Assembly (NCBI GenBank): GCA_946122785.1
Contig: CAMGYJ010000005.1
Location: 33,966,002-34,030,001 of the forward strand
Length of the DNA: 64,000 nt
Origin: Linum tenue
Taxonomy: Eukaryota > Streptophyta > Magnoliopsida > Malpighiales > Linaceae
Direction of reading: 5' to 3'
Numbering within the stretch: position 1 is the first letter of the stretch; each line of letters starts with the position of its first letter. A program made the position numbers and the translations under genes. This document shows positions 34,022 to 47,194 of this stretch, in pieces. Below the pieces are notes generated by a model. The model saw only the letters and a list, made by a program, of their open reading frames with translations. It was not told where the DNA came from and did no database searches.

Positions 34022-35303
34022 TGTTGATGCCAAGCTCCGAGGAGCCTGCTTCAATGTGTGTTGAGGTCCGGTGAGCGCTGTCCTCCTTTGGCCAACGTCC
34101 GCCGCCGCCAGCCTCCGAGATGGACACCTGCAAAACAAGAGGAACCCGCCGGCCGGTGGTCGGCGGGGACCTGCTCTGAAGCTCAAGTCAGTATTGAGAG
34201 GAGAGTAACCGGAGCGGCGTATTGAGTCGGCTCTAGAGAGAGATTCAGAGTTTTTATCTGAAATGAACTGCTGAGAAAGTATAAATGAGCGTCCTATTTA
34301 TAGGTGCCTCCTGCTTCTGACATGGGTGGCGTGCTCGTAATAAAATAATAATTATACATTTACTCTCCACCAACACTTGGTGGCATGGATGATCGAGTAT
34401 AGAAAAAAAAATCACCCAACCAACCCTATTAGGTGCAAATTGCAATGGATGGTCGGGTCATATACTAAGTGCAATTGACTGCACGAGCTATACTCACATA
34501 ATTAATACAATTTGTTTGTTTTTGGTGAAGTAATGGGAAGTTAACCCAACCCCTTCTTCAGTTCACCTTGGACACGTGGCATTGAGGTGGCACTTGGGGG
34601 ATTATTCACCCCACCCCATTGGTTGTGTGTGCACCAAAAAGTGAGGTGGCAAATGTGCTTAAACATTGTCCAAGTGTGGCTATGTGATTTTCACAACCCA
34701 TCACCCAACTAATTGATAAAATCTAAATGAAATCACACATAAAGGGGAATGGATGATGTGTCTCCTGTATATAGAATGATGGATGGTAATTGCTATTTCA
34801 CTTTCACTTAGCATAGCCATGGAGGAAAGGAAGAGGAAAGGAAGTGGAAAACTTTGCTACCATAATTTTTGTGCATCCACGTGGAGTGAATTGGGTAGCC
34901 AAGAGAAATTAGTGAGGTGTTTGCTTGGTTGGTGGGAGGAAGCAAAACTAGATTTTTACTTACCATTAACACATAAACCCCTTCCACATGTACAAAGAGT
35001 AGGCTAGGTTAGGTCTTTGTTTCATTTGCTTGAAAGAAGTGGAAAACAATACCAAGCAATCAAATAAAAGCACAAGGTGTCATGTCCTTTTTATTCCACG
35101 TGGGTTAACTATGGGGAGTGGATTTGATAGTATGCTTGATGTATATAGAGAAAGCACAAAATGCAACACCAATAGTATTTTCTAGTAGTTCTATTTGTAA
35201 CGGAGAAGCAAAAAGGTGTATTTTGTGCATTTTTTGGTGTGGCTAAATGATTCACGATAAAAGTAACGTGTTATATGATGTCGGTTGAATACCTGGTTCA
35301 TCA
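34022..35303 (-). repeat. 3' LTR of element D (minus orientation)
   Basis: Partner of 36676-37956 with only scattered differences. The short ORFs it contains recur in both LTRs and show no protein signature. Confidence 0.9.
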
Positions 35304-35884
35304 ATTGCCCCCTTACCAATAGGAAAATTAAGATTGAACCAAAGTTTTCTATTGGTAACACATCATTAGATGAGTGATGTAAATCATGTTATGCATACAG
35401 ATACAAATTGGGCAAGCAATTGTTGGAGAGCCAAGTCAATCATGGTAGAAGGGACGCACCATCGTGGCGAGCGATCATGGAAAGCCGTGTCGATTATGAC
35501 AGGCAGGCCGCACCAGTCGCGGTGGGCACCATGAAGAATCGTGCCAATCTTGGTAGGCGACCCCAACCAATCATTGCAGGCTACCAGTGTCAATTGATGC
35601 GGCCTTATTGTGTGTTTAGTGTTGTCCGTGTATGAGTGATATGGACAATAGTTTGGGTTATGCAACATCATAGGAGAATTTTGATATCAAGTATAAATGA
35701 GATAGGAGGGATTACCAGATAGTTTTTGAGTTTACAAAAACTTTCTCATACTTGGATTTTTCTCGATTGGAGCATGAGAAGGGAAGAGGTTCCCCAGTCA
35801 TATTGGTGATGATGATGCAAAAGTTGTCCCATTAGGATCCGGAAGAGATGGGAGGCAGAGTGATGTGGTGAAAAAGTGGATCTT

Positions 35885-35977
35885 TTTTTTCACAATAGCA
35901 ATTCGCGGGGAATTGAACCCTTGACCTCATTGATGGAGGTGTGCCTACTTAAAAAGTAGACCACATGGGCTTCCTCG
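35885..35977 (-). mobile_element. tRNA-derived SINE inside element D
   Basis: On the minus strand an A-box-like GCCCATGTGGTCTA and a B-box-like GGTTCAATTCCCCGC are followed by a short tail and AAAAAAAA. The flanks carry an imperfect ~16-bp duplication (GTAAAACGTAGATCTT at 35978-35993; a similar sequence at 35868-35884). Confidence 0.6.
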
Positions 35978-36322
35978 GTAAAACGTAGATCTTATGAGAG
36001 GCGGACCTAAACCGGTGCCCCAACAACCTCGTTGTGAATTCCACGACATCAGGTTTCTCCACCATCTCTCATAGCGGGTTTGACGCTGACAATGATAATT
36101 TGTAAAAAAATTTCACCGGGCTCCATAGCAAGCGCAAATTGTTGATGGAACTTTTCATCAAGGCCCACTATAGGTGTCAATTGTTGATGTCAGGGCGCCA
36201 TTCCATGAGAGGACTTGAGGATCTTATGATTTCGGGCAAATCGACGGAGAAACTAGTGGGGTTGAGGGCCTGCAGTTCCACACCAAAGATCGACACAACT
36301 CAATCTTGGTCGAGAGATCCTT

Positions 36323-36607
36323 GATTCTTGGAGATAGATAGCAAATTGATTGATGTTTGGAGTTGTATCTTGATGAATCCCTTCTTCGGATTGCATATCC
36401 TGCATGCCCATCTTGTTGGGATTCTCGATTCTTGAAGATAGCAAGTTGATCGATGTTTGGAGTTGCATCTTGACGAATCCCATCTTCGGTTTGCATATCC
36501 TGCATGTCCATCTCGTTGGGATCATCGATTCTTGGAGATAGAACCTTGATTGATGTTTAGAGTTGCATCTTGACGAATCCCAGCTTTGGGTTGCTGATCC
36601 TCTGTAT
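36323..36607. repeat. ~100-bp tandem repeat (about 2.8 copies) in D
   Basis: Units beginning GATTCTTG(G/A)AGATAG at about 36323, 36427 and 36527, each with GATGTTTGGAGTTG and TTGCATATCCTGCATG. Confidence 0.8.
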
Positions 36608-36675
36608 CCACCACGTCTTGCTGGATTGACGGTTTGTTGGTATTAATCTCACCGGGCCCCAAGGTGGGCGCCAAT

Positions 36676-37956
36676 TGTTGATGCCAAGCTCCGAGGAGCC
36701 TGCTTCAATGTGTGTTGAGGTCCGGTGAGCGCTGTCCTCCTTTGGCCAACGTCCGCCGCCGCCAGCCTCCGAGATGGACACCTGCAAAACAAGAGGAACC
36801 CGCCGGCCGGTGGTCGGCGGGGACCTGCTCTGAAGCTCAAGTCAGTATTGAGAGGAGAGTAACCGGAGCGGCGTATTGAGTCGGCTCTAGAGAGAGATTC
36901 AGAGTTTTTATCTGAAATGAACTGCTGAGAAAGTATAAATGAGCGTCCTATTTATAGGTGCCTCCTGCTTCTGACATGGGTGGCGTGCTCGTAATAAAAT
37001 AATAATTATACATTTACTCTCCACCAACACTTGGTGGCATGGATGATCGAGTATAGAAAAAAAATCACCCAACTAACCCTATTAGGTGCAAATTGCAATG
37101 GATGGTCGGGTCATATACTAAGTGCAATTGACTGCACGAGCTATACTCACATAATTAATACAATTTGTTTGTTGTTGGTGAAGTAATGGGGAGTTAACCC
37201 AACCCCTTCTTCAGTTCACCTTGGACACGTGGCATTGAGGTGGCACTTGGGGGATTATTCACCCCACCCCATTGGTTGCGTGTGCACCAAAAAGTGAGGT
37301 GGCAAATGTGCTTAAACATTGTCCAAGTGTGGCTATGTGATTTTCACAACCCATCACCCAACTAATTGATAAAATCTAAATGAAATCACACATAAAGGGG
37401 AATGGATGATGTGTCTCCTGTATATAGAATGATGGATGGTAATTGCTATTTCACTTTCACTTAGCATAGCCATGGAGGAAAGGAAGAGGAAAGGAAGTGG
37501 AAAACTTTGCTACCATAATTTTTGTGCATCCACGTGGAGTGAATTGGGTAGCCAAGAGAAATTAGTGAGGTGTTTGCTTGGTTGGTGGAAGGAAGCAAAA
37601 TTAGATTTTTACTTACTATTAACACATAAACCCCTTCCACGTGTACAAAGAGTAGGCTAGGTTAGGTCTTTGTTTCATTTGCTTGAAAGAAGTGGAAAAC
37701 AATACCAAGCAATCAAATAAAAGCACAAGGTGTCATTTCCTTTTTATTCCACGTGGGTTAACCATGGGGAGTGGATTTGATGGTATGCTTGATGTATATA
37801 GAGAAAGCACAAAATGCAACACCAATAGTATTTTCTAGTAGTTCTATTTGTAACGGAGAAGCAAAAAGGTGTATTTTGTGCATTTTTTGGTGTGGCTAAA
37901 TGATTCACGATAAAAGTAACGTGTTATATGATGTCGGTTGAATACCTGGTTCATCA
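36676..37956 (-). repeat. 5' LTR of element D (minus orientation)
   Basis: 1281 bp, adjoining the PBS at 36675. The target duplication gatgt follows at 37957-37961. Confidence 0.9.
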
Positions 37957-37961
37957 GATGT

Positions 37962-39710
37962 GTTTGGTAAACCTCATACCATTCCCCCTTCCAAAACCTG
38001 TGATCACACCATTCCTCTCCAACCTAATTCTCAACCAATTAACCTCAGACCATATAGATATCCACTACTTCAGAAAGACATTGTAAGAAAATGCTTGCAG
38101 AAATGATGGCCTCAAACCTTATCCAAACAAGTAAAAGTTTTTTTGCTTCACGTGTACTTTTGGTAGGAAAGAAAGATGGCACTTACAGATTTTGTGTAGA
38201 CTACCGACAGCTGAATTCCATCAACATTATTCTTATTCCAGTTATAGAAGACCTTTTAGAAGAGTTGAGAGGATCTAGATTCTTTACCAAGTTGGATCTT
38301 TGTCAGGGTATCACCAGATTAGGATGAAACCTGCAGATCAATACAAAACAACATTCAGAACTCACCTTGGGCACTTTGAGTTCTTGGTTCTGCCCTTTCG
38401 ACTCACCAATGCCCCAGCCACATTTGAAGCCTTAATGAATACCAATTTTGCTCCCTACCTCATAAAATTTATACTGGTCTTCTTTGATGACATCTTAGTA
38501 TACAGTCTGATGAGTCCAGCCAAACTAAACACCTTGACCTGACTTTAGCCATACTGAGAACACATACACTGTTTGCCAAGCCTTCTAAATGCTCCTTTGG
38601 CCACACACATGTTGAGTACTTAGATCACATTATCAACAGTGGTATCCACATATCCCAGTAAGATAGTTGTTATGGAATCTTGGCCCACTCCAAGGAATGT
38701 GAAGGAACTGCGAGGCTTCCTGGGCTTAGCTGGTAACTACAATAAATTTGTGAGACATTATGGACCCATCCGTTAGCCATTGATATATCTACTCAAGAAA
38801 GATGGATCCCTGTGGTCCACTGTTGCAGATATAGATTTTCAACAACTCAAAGTTGTTATGACTCAACTCTTAATTCTTGCTCTCTTTGACTTCAGTAAGC
38901 CCTTCACTCTAGAAACGGATGCAAGTGATATTGGCATAGGGATGTGTTATCCTAGGAAGGTAGGCCTTTAGCTTACTTGAGTCAAGCGTTGGGGGTTAGA
39001 CAATAGGGATTGTCTACATATGAGAAGAATTATCTTGCAGTCTTGCTAGTACTAATCAAATGGAGGCATTATTTGAAAGAAAGGACATTTGTCATCCTAA
39101 CCGATCGTGAAAGTTTGAAGCATCTATTAGGGCAAAAGGTCCACACTCACATTCAGAAGAATGGATTAGTTAAACTGTTGGGATTGGACTATGAAATAAA
39201 GTACAGACAAGGGAAGTATAACAAGGTGGCAGATGCCTTGTCTAGGCATCCTCGGTTCTTAAAGGGTTCAATGTCAAGGAGTAAATGTTGTGCTTCCTGC
39301 TTGGCTAACTAAGGTGGAAGCTATTTATGAGGGAGATGAATGAGTTTAGGGGAAGATGTTGGAGGTCTCTGTTCCTTTTGCTGGTACTACATTCACCACT
39401 TTCAAGCAAAGTCTGTTGTATTATAAGAGTGCAGGATGTGTAGAAAGTAAGGGATCCACGAGGCATCAATTTTTCGAGTTTTTTCATGATTCCAAAGGCT
39501 TAAGCAGTAATTCTGGTGGCCTGGGTTGAAGACTGAGGCTTAAGCAGTAATTCTGTTGGCCAAGAGGTTTGTTTCGCGAGATAATAAAGCTGCCATTCAA
39601 ATTTTAGTGCAGTGGACACATCAATTAGAAGAAGACGCCGCATGGGAGTTGTTAGATGATTTGAAGAAGTTTCCAACCTTTCAGACTTGAGGACAAGTCA
39701 GTGTTGAAGG
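37962..39710 (+). pseudogene. Ty3/gypsy RT-RNase H remnant, right of D
   Basis: Recognisable pieces in order are: NLRPYRYPLLQKD (near 38045), the RT segment VLLVGKKDGTYRFCVDYRQLN (near 38160-38220), FFTKLDL, a frame change near 38310, [28 protein letters not shown] (RT active-site box, near 38490), RNase H around STYEKNYLAVLLVL and LTDRESLKHLLGQK (39010-39130), and VADALSRHPRF (near 39240). A decayed C-terminus reading EDKSVLKG lies at about 39690. There are several frameshifts and stops, so this is dead. Motifs look chromoviral, but the chromodomain is too eroded to confirm. Confidence 0.85.
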
Positions 39711-39720
39711 GGAGGGACTT

Positions 39721-40432
39721 TGTAATAGACATGAGCAAATTGTACATAATAGAAAGTATAGAACTGCTATTGTAATAATCCAAAACAGGATGGATTGTGT
39801 GGATTGACAACTAGCAAGTGGGAATGGCTTCTTAAGCTAGTCGTTGTCAAATTGTTAGGCAATTAATGATCAATAACAGAAATTCCCCCTTCTTCTTTCT
39901 CTCTCTTCTCTTTGTTTCTTTGTCTCACGCGATTTCCCTTCTCTTATCCTTCTTCTTATTTGCTGAGCGGGTTCAGAGGTGACATCATCTTCTTCCTTTG
40001 GGTCCTATTGTTGGGTCACTTCGTCTTCCTCCAACGCACTGAATTTCGATTATGCTTGCAGCGCCTCACTATTAGCCTTCTCCTTGTTTTTGCAGCCATC
40101 CTCCTGAGTTCTCTTTTGTTACTTATTGTGCTTCGGTCGAATCATTATCATCCACTGTCTGTAATCCTCCAAAACTTCGGACCGGATTTCTTGGTTTGGC
40201 ACTTGCATCAGGATATCCTTCGTGTTTTCTATTCCAGCGAAGCATTCTCGTGCTTCTTTTTCATCAGGCAGTTATCTTCTTAGTGACCACAGTGGCCACA
40301 CCCAGAGCAAATCAAATGAAGACCTTCATATTCCACTCTTGGTCTATACTTAAGCACAAGTCTCTTTCTCAAATTGGTTTTCACACATATCCTCGCATAA
40401 TTTCTTCTGAACCCATTGAGGTGTTATAATCA
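39721..40432 (+). repeat. Tentative 3' LTR of the pol remnant
   Basis: Begins TGTAATAGAC right after a purine tract (GAAGGGGAGGGACTT) and ends GGTGTTATAATCA. These are plausible LTR ends, but no partner LTR is in the window. Confidence 0.4.
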
Positions 40433-43033
40433 ATTTTCTCAACCCTCCCCCAGACTGCTTCTAATGCTCATTAGATCTCTTCATCAAAGTATGTTTTGCT
40501 CAAGATATGTTGAATAAGTCTTTCTTTCAACATATAGTTTCAGTTTTAGCCCTATGTTGCTTATGTAAAGACACTAGTTTTGTTTTCCAATGCTCATTAG
40601 GATCTCTTCATCAAAGAAAGTTTCGCTCAAGAGATGAAATCATGTAGCACAATTCTTTCTTTTAGTATTGTTTCAATTTTGACAGCCTTGTGCTGCTGAT
40701 GTAAAGGAGGCATTTTAGTATGCTATATAGTACCCATGCTTTAATATACTTACAGCCATTAGATCTTGTTATAAAATATCAGCCATTGGATTGAAGTTAT
40801 TTAATTATTATTATTTTCATTTGTTGGACTGGTAACCTGTTGCACCGGTTCGTTACACAATAATTTAAAAAAAATTGAAATCCAGTCGGGGTAAAGGCCA
40901 CCTTCGATCGGAATTCAGAGCTTCTCACCTCTTATCACACCATCTTCGACCATCGCACCCACGGCTGTTTACTCTTCCTTCGATCCTCTTCCTTCGATCC
41001 TCTCCACGCAGCTAGCGAGCCGGATTCCGACGACGACAGTGAAGGCGGCGAGCAGTGGGTGACGACGAGTAGAAGAAGCTTGTCGATTGCAGCATCTCTT
41101 TGACTGCGGCGAGCCGGATTCCGACGACGACAGTGAAGGCGGCGAGCAGGGGACGACGAGAGCGAGCATCTCTTCGTCGATTGCAAACGAAGACCCTCTT
41201 CCCATTGATAGCAAACGAAGACCCTGCACAGAACCCCCTCTTCCCATCGATAGCAAACGAAGACCCTGCACAGAACCCCCTCTTCCCATCGATAGCAAAC
41301 GAAGACCTACCTCCTCCACCGCAACTTTTTCCGGTTAGTATGCCTACAGTTCTACAATTTTATTCAATTTTCCGGTTAGTATGGCTATCAGTTTAGGGAT
41401 TATATTGGGATGTTCTAGATTTACAAATTTCGGTAGGGGGATTGAAATTCCATGCTCGTTTTACCAGATTGAACTATGGATTGGTTGTTTAGGAACTTGA
41501 CGAGCTGAAGAAGAATCAGTTTAGTTGTCTGCTGTAGGCGAAGAATCAGTTTAGTCATCTGGATTAAGTTGTATAGCATACTGAAGACGATGAGATAGGA
41601 GTGGGTATTTGGCCAAACTTAAGTGGCTATTAATGAAAGGCAAGACAGAGCAAGAGGCTGCTGCTACTGTCAAACGAGTTGATATGAACTTGACTTTCTT
41701 GCTGTTGTCATTGATCATGCGAATGAGTCTATGCATGTAGCCGATGATGGAGAAAATAATATATTGCTTATCAATATGCTCAGATTTAGGTTTATGAGTT
41801 TAATTGGTCATGTCCTTTTACCAGGTTGATGTCCTTGTAGTATCTTCTTTGTGTTTAGCTTGATAATTATCTCATGTTTTTATATGAATCACTCAGGGAT
41901 ATCGATCATTATGTTTTCTCATTATGATTGATTGGATGTGTTGGAATTGTGTTGATTGTTCAATCAGCCACCAACAAGTTGTTATGAATTTACTCTATTG
42001 TCACTCAGTTTCTGTGATGCTAGCCCTGTGTAGGATAGATGGCTGAGTGGTTCAAAGTGAAACATTAAGATCTGTTTCATTTGTTTTTACTCAACAGCTG
42101 ATATGAGATATCTGGTAGCTGATGGTTTAGCATTATGGTAGCTAAATTTGCTGATAGGGCTATAGATGGAGAGAGGTCTTTGTCAAAGCAACGTGTTGTA
42201 ATGTGGTTGTTGGTTGCTCCTCCATTAACCATACAGCCATAGATTTCCTGCTAATAAAGTTCATTGTGAGTCGATTTACACATTGAAGCTTGAAGGGAGA
42301 GTTGTGCATGGTTGTGGTTGCCTTGTTGGGTAGTGAACAATTTAATCATGTACCAAAGAGGAAAATGCTTGTCACCAAGAAAACTCACACTTGGTGAAAG
42401 AGCCTAGGAAATAGCATGCATGAACCAAGCAAAGATCATGTGTTCTTTATGTGGTTTTCCACCATAGCTAAATGCTATCTCATGAAAATGATATCATAAA
42501 TTAGTTTTGGAAACTTTTTTTGTTTACTTTTTCATAAATGGAAACTCCATTTCACTTGGAAAACCGGTGTGAGTTGCATGTGTCGAGAGAGCTATTGCCT
42601 TGTTGAGTTACATAATCGTCATTCCAAGCATGCAATTCATCTTGTCTTTGTGAGCGCTGGGAGAGGAGTCCTAATCATGTTCCCATTGTGGTTAAGCTAG
42701 CAACTATTTGTAGTATGCTTGTTGTGTGGATGTATTGTAGAAAAGGGTAATCGAAGCATTTGTCTTCTGTGATTCTTTGCATGAGCTTTGCATTAGTCTT
42801 ATGTGATTCTTTGCATTCATTTGAGCTTTTTATTTCGTTTGAATGCTAGCTCCGTCTACGTTTATGTGATTAGTACCTCAGTTTACTATTAGAGCAAGAT
42901 TGTGATGCAATTGATAGGTTATGTCGTGATTCATCAAGTAAACCTTGGACTTCATCTCCTCATGCTTAATCATTAGTTCATTCTTTCATGCATTCCAGTA
43001 TTATTTTTCTGATTAGAGATTCATCTGTAAATA
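40433..43033. other. Intergenic or unassigned DNA with small tandem repeats
   Basis: Contains two ~125-bp imperfect copies (TGCTCATTAG(G)ATCTCTTCATCAAA at about 40465 and 40595), a duplicated ~41-bp segment GCGAGCCGGATTCCGACGAC (41014 and 41109) and a 42-bp unit repeated nearly three times (about 41187-41310). The GC-rich, open 40900-41340 piece looks like a leader or first exon ending in TTTTTCCG|GTTAGT, but I cannot connect it to a gene. 41340-43030 is AT-rich with nothing recognisable. Confidence 0.5.
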
Positions 43034-43440
43034 TGCACTTCTCACGGCTCATCTGTAAATATCACGGGCGTGAGATTAACCCGTGATATGGTCACAGCTG
43101 AAACTCAAAAACACGCCTCACATATGAAAATATCACGGCCGGGAGATGTACCGTTAGATTTTTTTTAAAAAAGGGGGAGTTCCAGGGGTTTTCACGGGTT
43201 GGGTTCGAGAGTATCACGGCCGTGAGATGAGCCGTGTTTGTGTAATTGAATTGCTGGACTTCTCACGGGTGTGAAATTTCAAGAATTAGCCGTGAGAATA
43301 TTTAATGGGTGTTTTTAGTTTCACGGCTTATTTTAACGGTCGTGATTTATGAAGCCAAAGCCGTGAGATTGTCTGGAGATATGAAAACTTCTCTTTGCTT
43401 CTCACGGGTCATGTCACGGCCGTGAGATTTTGTATTTTGG
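43034..43440 (+). repeat. Palindrome-rich spacer S1 (upstream of the Ulp1-like gene)
   Basis: First of five direct copies of a 0.35-0.47 kb segment rich in CTCACGGCCGTGAG and degenerate CACGG/CCGTG halves. It shares GGGGGAGTTCCAG, TTTCACGGGTTG and GATGAGCCGTGTTT in the same order with S2-S5. Confidence 0.8.
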
Positions 43441-43669
43441 GTGAAATTTAATGAAAGCTGTGTGTTTTGGGTGAAATTTATATATGCCAATGGCGGATTT
43501 CATGGTTAATTAGTGTACTCAGGTGTTGATGTAGGGGGTTTTCAGTTCTTCTGGTAGTTAGAACTTGTATTTTGTTTGTACTCTTCGGCATGCTTATAAT
43601 TCGTGTTTCAAGGCATGCTTATAATTTTTCTGTTGTTTTAATTTTGCAGTTTGCTAAAATTGTTCTATA

Positions 43670-46600
43670 ATGAAGACGAAGAGGCATCAAATTTTCAGCA
43701 CGCGATGTTCTCCTAGGAAAGTATTCTCAGTAGTCTCAAATTTAGAGGCTTGTCAATCAGAGGCCATTAGGAGATGTGGCTTTGGTCGTATTCTTGATGT
43801 CAAAGCAAGAAAGCTACAACGTGAGTTGTTGGAGAAACTTGTGAAGAGCTTTAATCTGGAAGAAAGCACAATTAAGGCGTATGGGTTGGAAGTGCATATT
43901 TCGGCCAAAGATTTCGAGCGAATTATGGGTGTGCCTGAGGGAGGTACTGATATCATCTTGAATGGTGAAGAAGTGGAGGGAAGATCAGAGGAACTGGAAC
44001 CATTTAGAGTGTTTTCGACACGTGAATGTGGCCGACAGGCGATTTCCACAAGCTTAATGAAGAAGGAGTTGTCGAAGATGAAAGATAGCGACGATCTATT
44101 TCTTCAAATGTTTATTTTGTACGTAATGGGGGTGCTATTAGTACCAACTAGAAGAGAGGACATTTCCTTGTCTTCGGTATACGCTGTCACCGATGTTGCA
44201 GACATTCCGAAGAAGAATTGGGCATCCTTTTGCTTCAATGAATTGGTCAAATGCATCTGCGACCATAATGCTTCTAAAAGAGAGTATATACCGGGTTGCT
44301 TGCTGTTTTTGGAGGTAAATAATTGTTAATCCCGACTTTCTACATATTTGTAATGATTAATCATCATGTTGATTATAGTATTTTTTTTTTTGTAGTTAAT
44401 ATTCTTGGAGCATGCAAATGGTATTTTCCAAACCGTTGATGGGAGTTTGGATTTGATGAGTTGGGGGAGCGGAGACGTGGAGTTATTGTTAACAAAAGTG
44501 GTAAGATTGATAGTATATTTGATTCTTTTGACAAGTTGGAGCATGCTAATGGTACATTTGGTTCCCTTTTTAATTAATTTATAGGTTTCCAGCAGTTCGG
44601 GGAAAAGATCAGCTGAGGATGCCGGTTTGAAATCACCTCCAAGGAAACGGGGAGAAGTAGATGGGAAACGGCACAAACCCGACGGGGATGAGCTACTTCT
44701 CTATGAGCGTATTGATGCTCGGTTTAGTACCATGGAGGGTAGAATTGACAACTTTGGTCAAGAATTTAGAGTGGCAATGGGTGATGCTGCTTCTAGAGAT
44801 AATGAGCTAATGAGCCGGGTTGTGAAAATGGAGAACGAATTTCGGGCTTTTAGAGACGAAATCGGTACTGCAGTGAAGTCCCTTATAGAGGCAGTGAAAG
44901 CAACTGTAGGTGATCCGTTGTCAAGGGAGCAGCCTAGGGAACCCATTTCTCCTACAGCTGAGTTGAAAAAGAACGATCAGAAGGGTGAGGTTGAAAAACC
45001 TAGGGAACCCATTTCTCCTACCTTGGAATTTGTCAAGACTGCCAAAGTTGAGAATTCGGGAGAAGCTGAGGGGGAAATTGGAGATGAGAGATGTTCTGAA
45101 TCTCCTTCTGTGAAAGTTGTGAAAAAGTCTCCTTGCAAGCAGCCTAAAGCGTCGCAAGTTGAGAAATTCATATTGTTGAGTGATGAAAGTGTTGCTGCTA
45201 ATGATGGTTGTTCCAAGGCTGTGAAGGTATTTCACTTGATTAATTTTTCTAATTATTGGTTCTTATGGTGTGGTTACTAATGAACTGGTTTTGTTTTTTT
45301 ATGTTTTTGAACAAGAAAGGGGCGAAAGGGAGGTGCACTACGTAGTGTGTCTAAATTGAAGCCTAGTTTGTATGTGCTCTCTCCATTCGAACGGGCAAAT
45401 CCCAGAGCTAAGAAAGCACAACCTTTGTACCGTGCTCCTCCCTTTGTTGTTGAGACACCATTGTCTCTGGAGGCAGTAAAGATGCTTCAATTTGCTTTTA
45501 GTAGTGAGCTTCCCGAAAGGTACCTCCCGAAATCATTACAAGTAAAATTGGATCATATTTGTAGGATGTTTTTGGTATTTGCTTATTCTAATGTTGTGTT
45601 GTTTGAACTTGGTATTGTATAACAGTGACACATTGGTTAGTGTTGGTGGCGGGGTTCTTTCCTTGTCACGTGAAGATTTTGTCGAGCTTTTGCCAAGGAC
45701 CAAAATTTCAACAAGGGTAAGTTCATTTATGTGTGTAATTTAGTAGATTGAACGTGTATTGCTGACTTTGGTATATGTGATGATGATGCATTAGATTATA
45801 GAAATGGCGTGTCTGTGCAAGACACTAGAAGAACGGAGTTGTGGTCGCACTGGTGGCTTGTCTTGGTTCTTTCCACCTTCAGTTTCGGTACAGTTGTCTG
45901 CTTTGTCTATTCTTGTCATGAAATTAATCTATTTTTTGTTGCATGTAGCTTGTGTGGGTGACTGTGTTTTATTTTTCTAGGAGCGTGCGAGTCATTGCAA
46001 CGAGGAGCAATTTATGGCTAAGATGCGTTCATATAAGATACATGAGCGATACTGTATTGGTGAGCTACTTTACTGCAGTAAGGTATGTTGTAATGTTGTT
46101 TTCTAAAAGGAAATGGCTTCACCCTCCTATGTTAAATTGATAATTATTGTTTGTTTGTCCATTATTTCAGATTCATGTCCCAATTTTCAACCTCACGTTG
46201 AAGCACTTCTATCTGGCGGTCTTTAACATGGAAGCCAAAGAAATCGAAATCTGGGACTCATTACGAGGAACTCATAATGAAGAATATGATGCAAAGATGC
46301 AGAAACTGGTTTGCTTCTTGTTCTTCAACTTTTCAAGCTTTACTTATTGCTTAGTTGTTAGTTGTATTTCATTTGCCGACTTTGTCGTTATATATCGATG
46401 AGGTGGATGTTTTCATTTGCAGAAATTGGGTCTAGATTGGTTGCTTAAGGATGATATCTGTGGGGCGTTTTCATTTGTGGACTTCGTGGTTAGATATCGC
46501 CAGGATGTTGCTTGCCAACCAAATGGGTACCCTTTGTTGTTGTTCAATCGTGCACTGTTCTAATTAAGTTCGATAATTATTTGTTCGCATCATGACCATG

Positions 46601-46923
46601 ATAATTATTTGTTATATTACAGATTTGATTGTGGACTATTTGTCAGCAATTACTTGCTGGATCCAGATCGATATTCCAAGAAGCTTGACCAGTTCCATAG
46701 TGACTATGAGCGGGCACAATTTACAATGTACTTGCTCACTACGGATCTGAATGAGGTGAAAGCTACAGTCAAGACACAATCCGATGAATATTTTGAGAGA
46801 CATGCAAGACCTGCCCAAATTGAGACCGAGAAGGTGAATTTCAAGACAAACTTACTCAATCGAGGAAGAAAGCCGTTGCATGCGCATGGGGAGAAAAAGG
46901 GTAGAAAGTCTAAGAAGCATTGA
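43670..46923 (+). CDS. Ulp1/C48-type cysteine protease-like transposon protein
   Basis: Multi-exon gene of about 820 codons. Exons: 43670-44314, 44396-44500, 44585-45226, 45320-~45574, ~45626-45717, ~45795-45889, ~45981-46083, 46171-46308, ~46423-46527 and 46621-46923. The join near 45574/45626 is unsettled. The N-terminal ~215 residues resemble the plant-specific domain found before Ulp1 domains in transposon proteins. The middle is charged and coiled-coil-like. The C-terminus holds a C48 peptidase core: H in KHFYLAVFN, D in IEIWDSL, Q/C in QPNGFDCGLFV. This class removes SUMO-like modifiers, and in plants many copies travel with Mutator-like elements. Catalytic residues are all present and the long exons are open, so it may be functional. 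A leader intron ends at the acceptor near 43650. Confidence 0.85.
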
Positions 46924-47194
46924 GACTTGTGATGTTAATGTAGAGTTTAGTTAATGTGGATGTTGATTGACATTTAGGATAATGTAGTTGTTGAATGAAT
47001 TTTAGTGAATGTAGATGTTGAATGAAGTTTAGGAAACTGTTGAAATTACAATGAAGTAATGAATGAAGCATTATTCAGTGATGTTATTTTTTCTCTATAT
47101 TATGTTTAATGTGTCGACAAGGGAAAAATTATGCATGATCATATACCGAAAACTGGTTGAAAATGGACCTGAAAGCAGGCGTGTTTTTGGATTT

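Larger units (their letters stand above)
34022..37956 (-). mobile_element. Element D: short non-autonomous LTR retrotransposon
   Basis: Nearly identical LTRs at 34022-35303 (1282 bp) and 36676-37956 (1281 bp), TG...CA termini, perfect 5-bp target duplication gatgt (34017-34021, 37957-37961). Orientation is minus: ATTGGCGCCCACCTTGGGGC (PBS) borders 36676, and GGTAAGGGGGCAAT (PPT) borders 35303. The 1372-bp interior codes for no retroelement protein. It contains a SINE and a ~100-bp tandem repeat. Small size with no genes fits a TRIM/LARD-like class. Confidence 0.92.

Noticed and set aside
35885..35977. tRNA gene on the minus strand
   Set aside because: tRNA-like promoter boxes without an intact tRNA, with an A-tail and imperfect flanking duplication. 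It is better explained as a SINE.
34783..37660. 74-codon ORFs at 34783-35007 and 37436-37660
   Set aside because: Matching positions in the two LTRs of element D, with no domain or start support.
39912..40283. 123-codon hydrophobic ORF
   Set aside because: Lies in a probable LTR. T-rich sequence gives hydrophobic codons, and no domain is seen.
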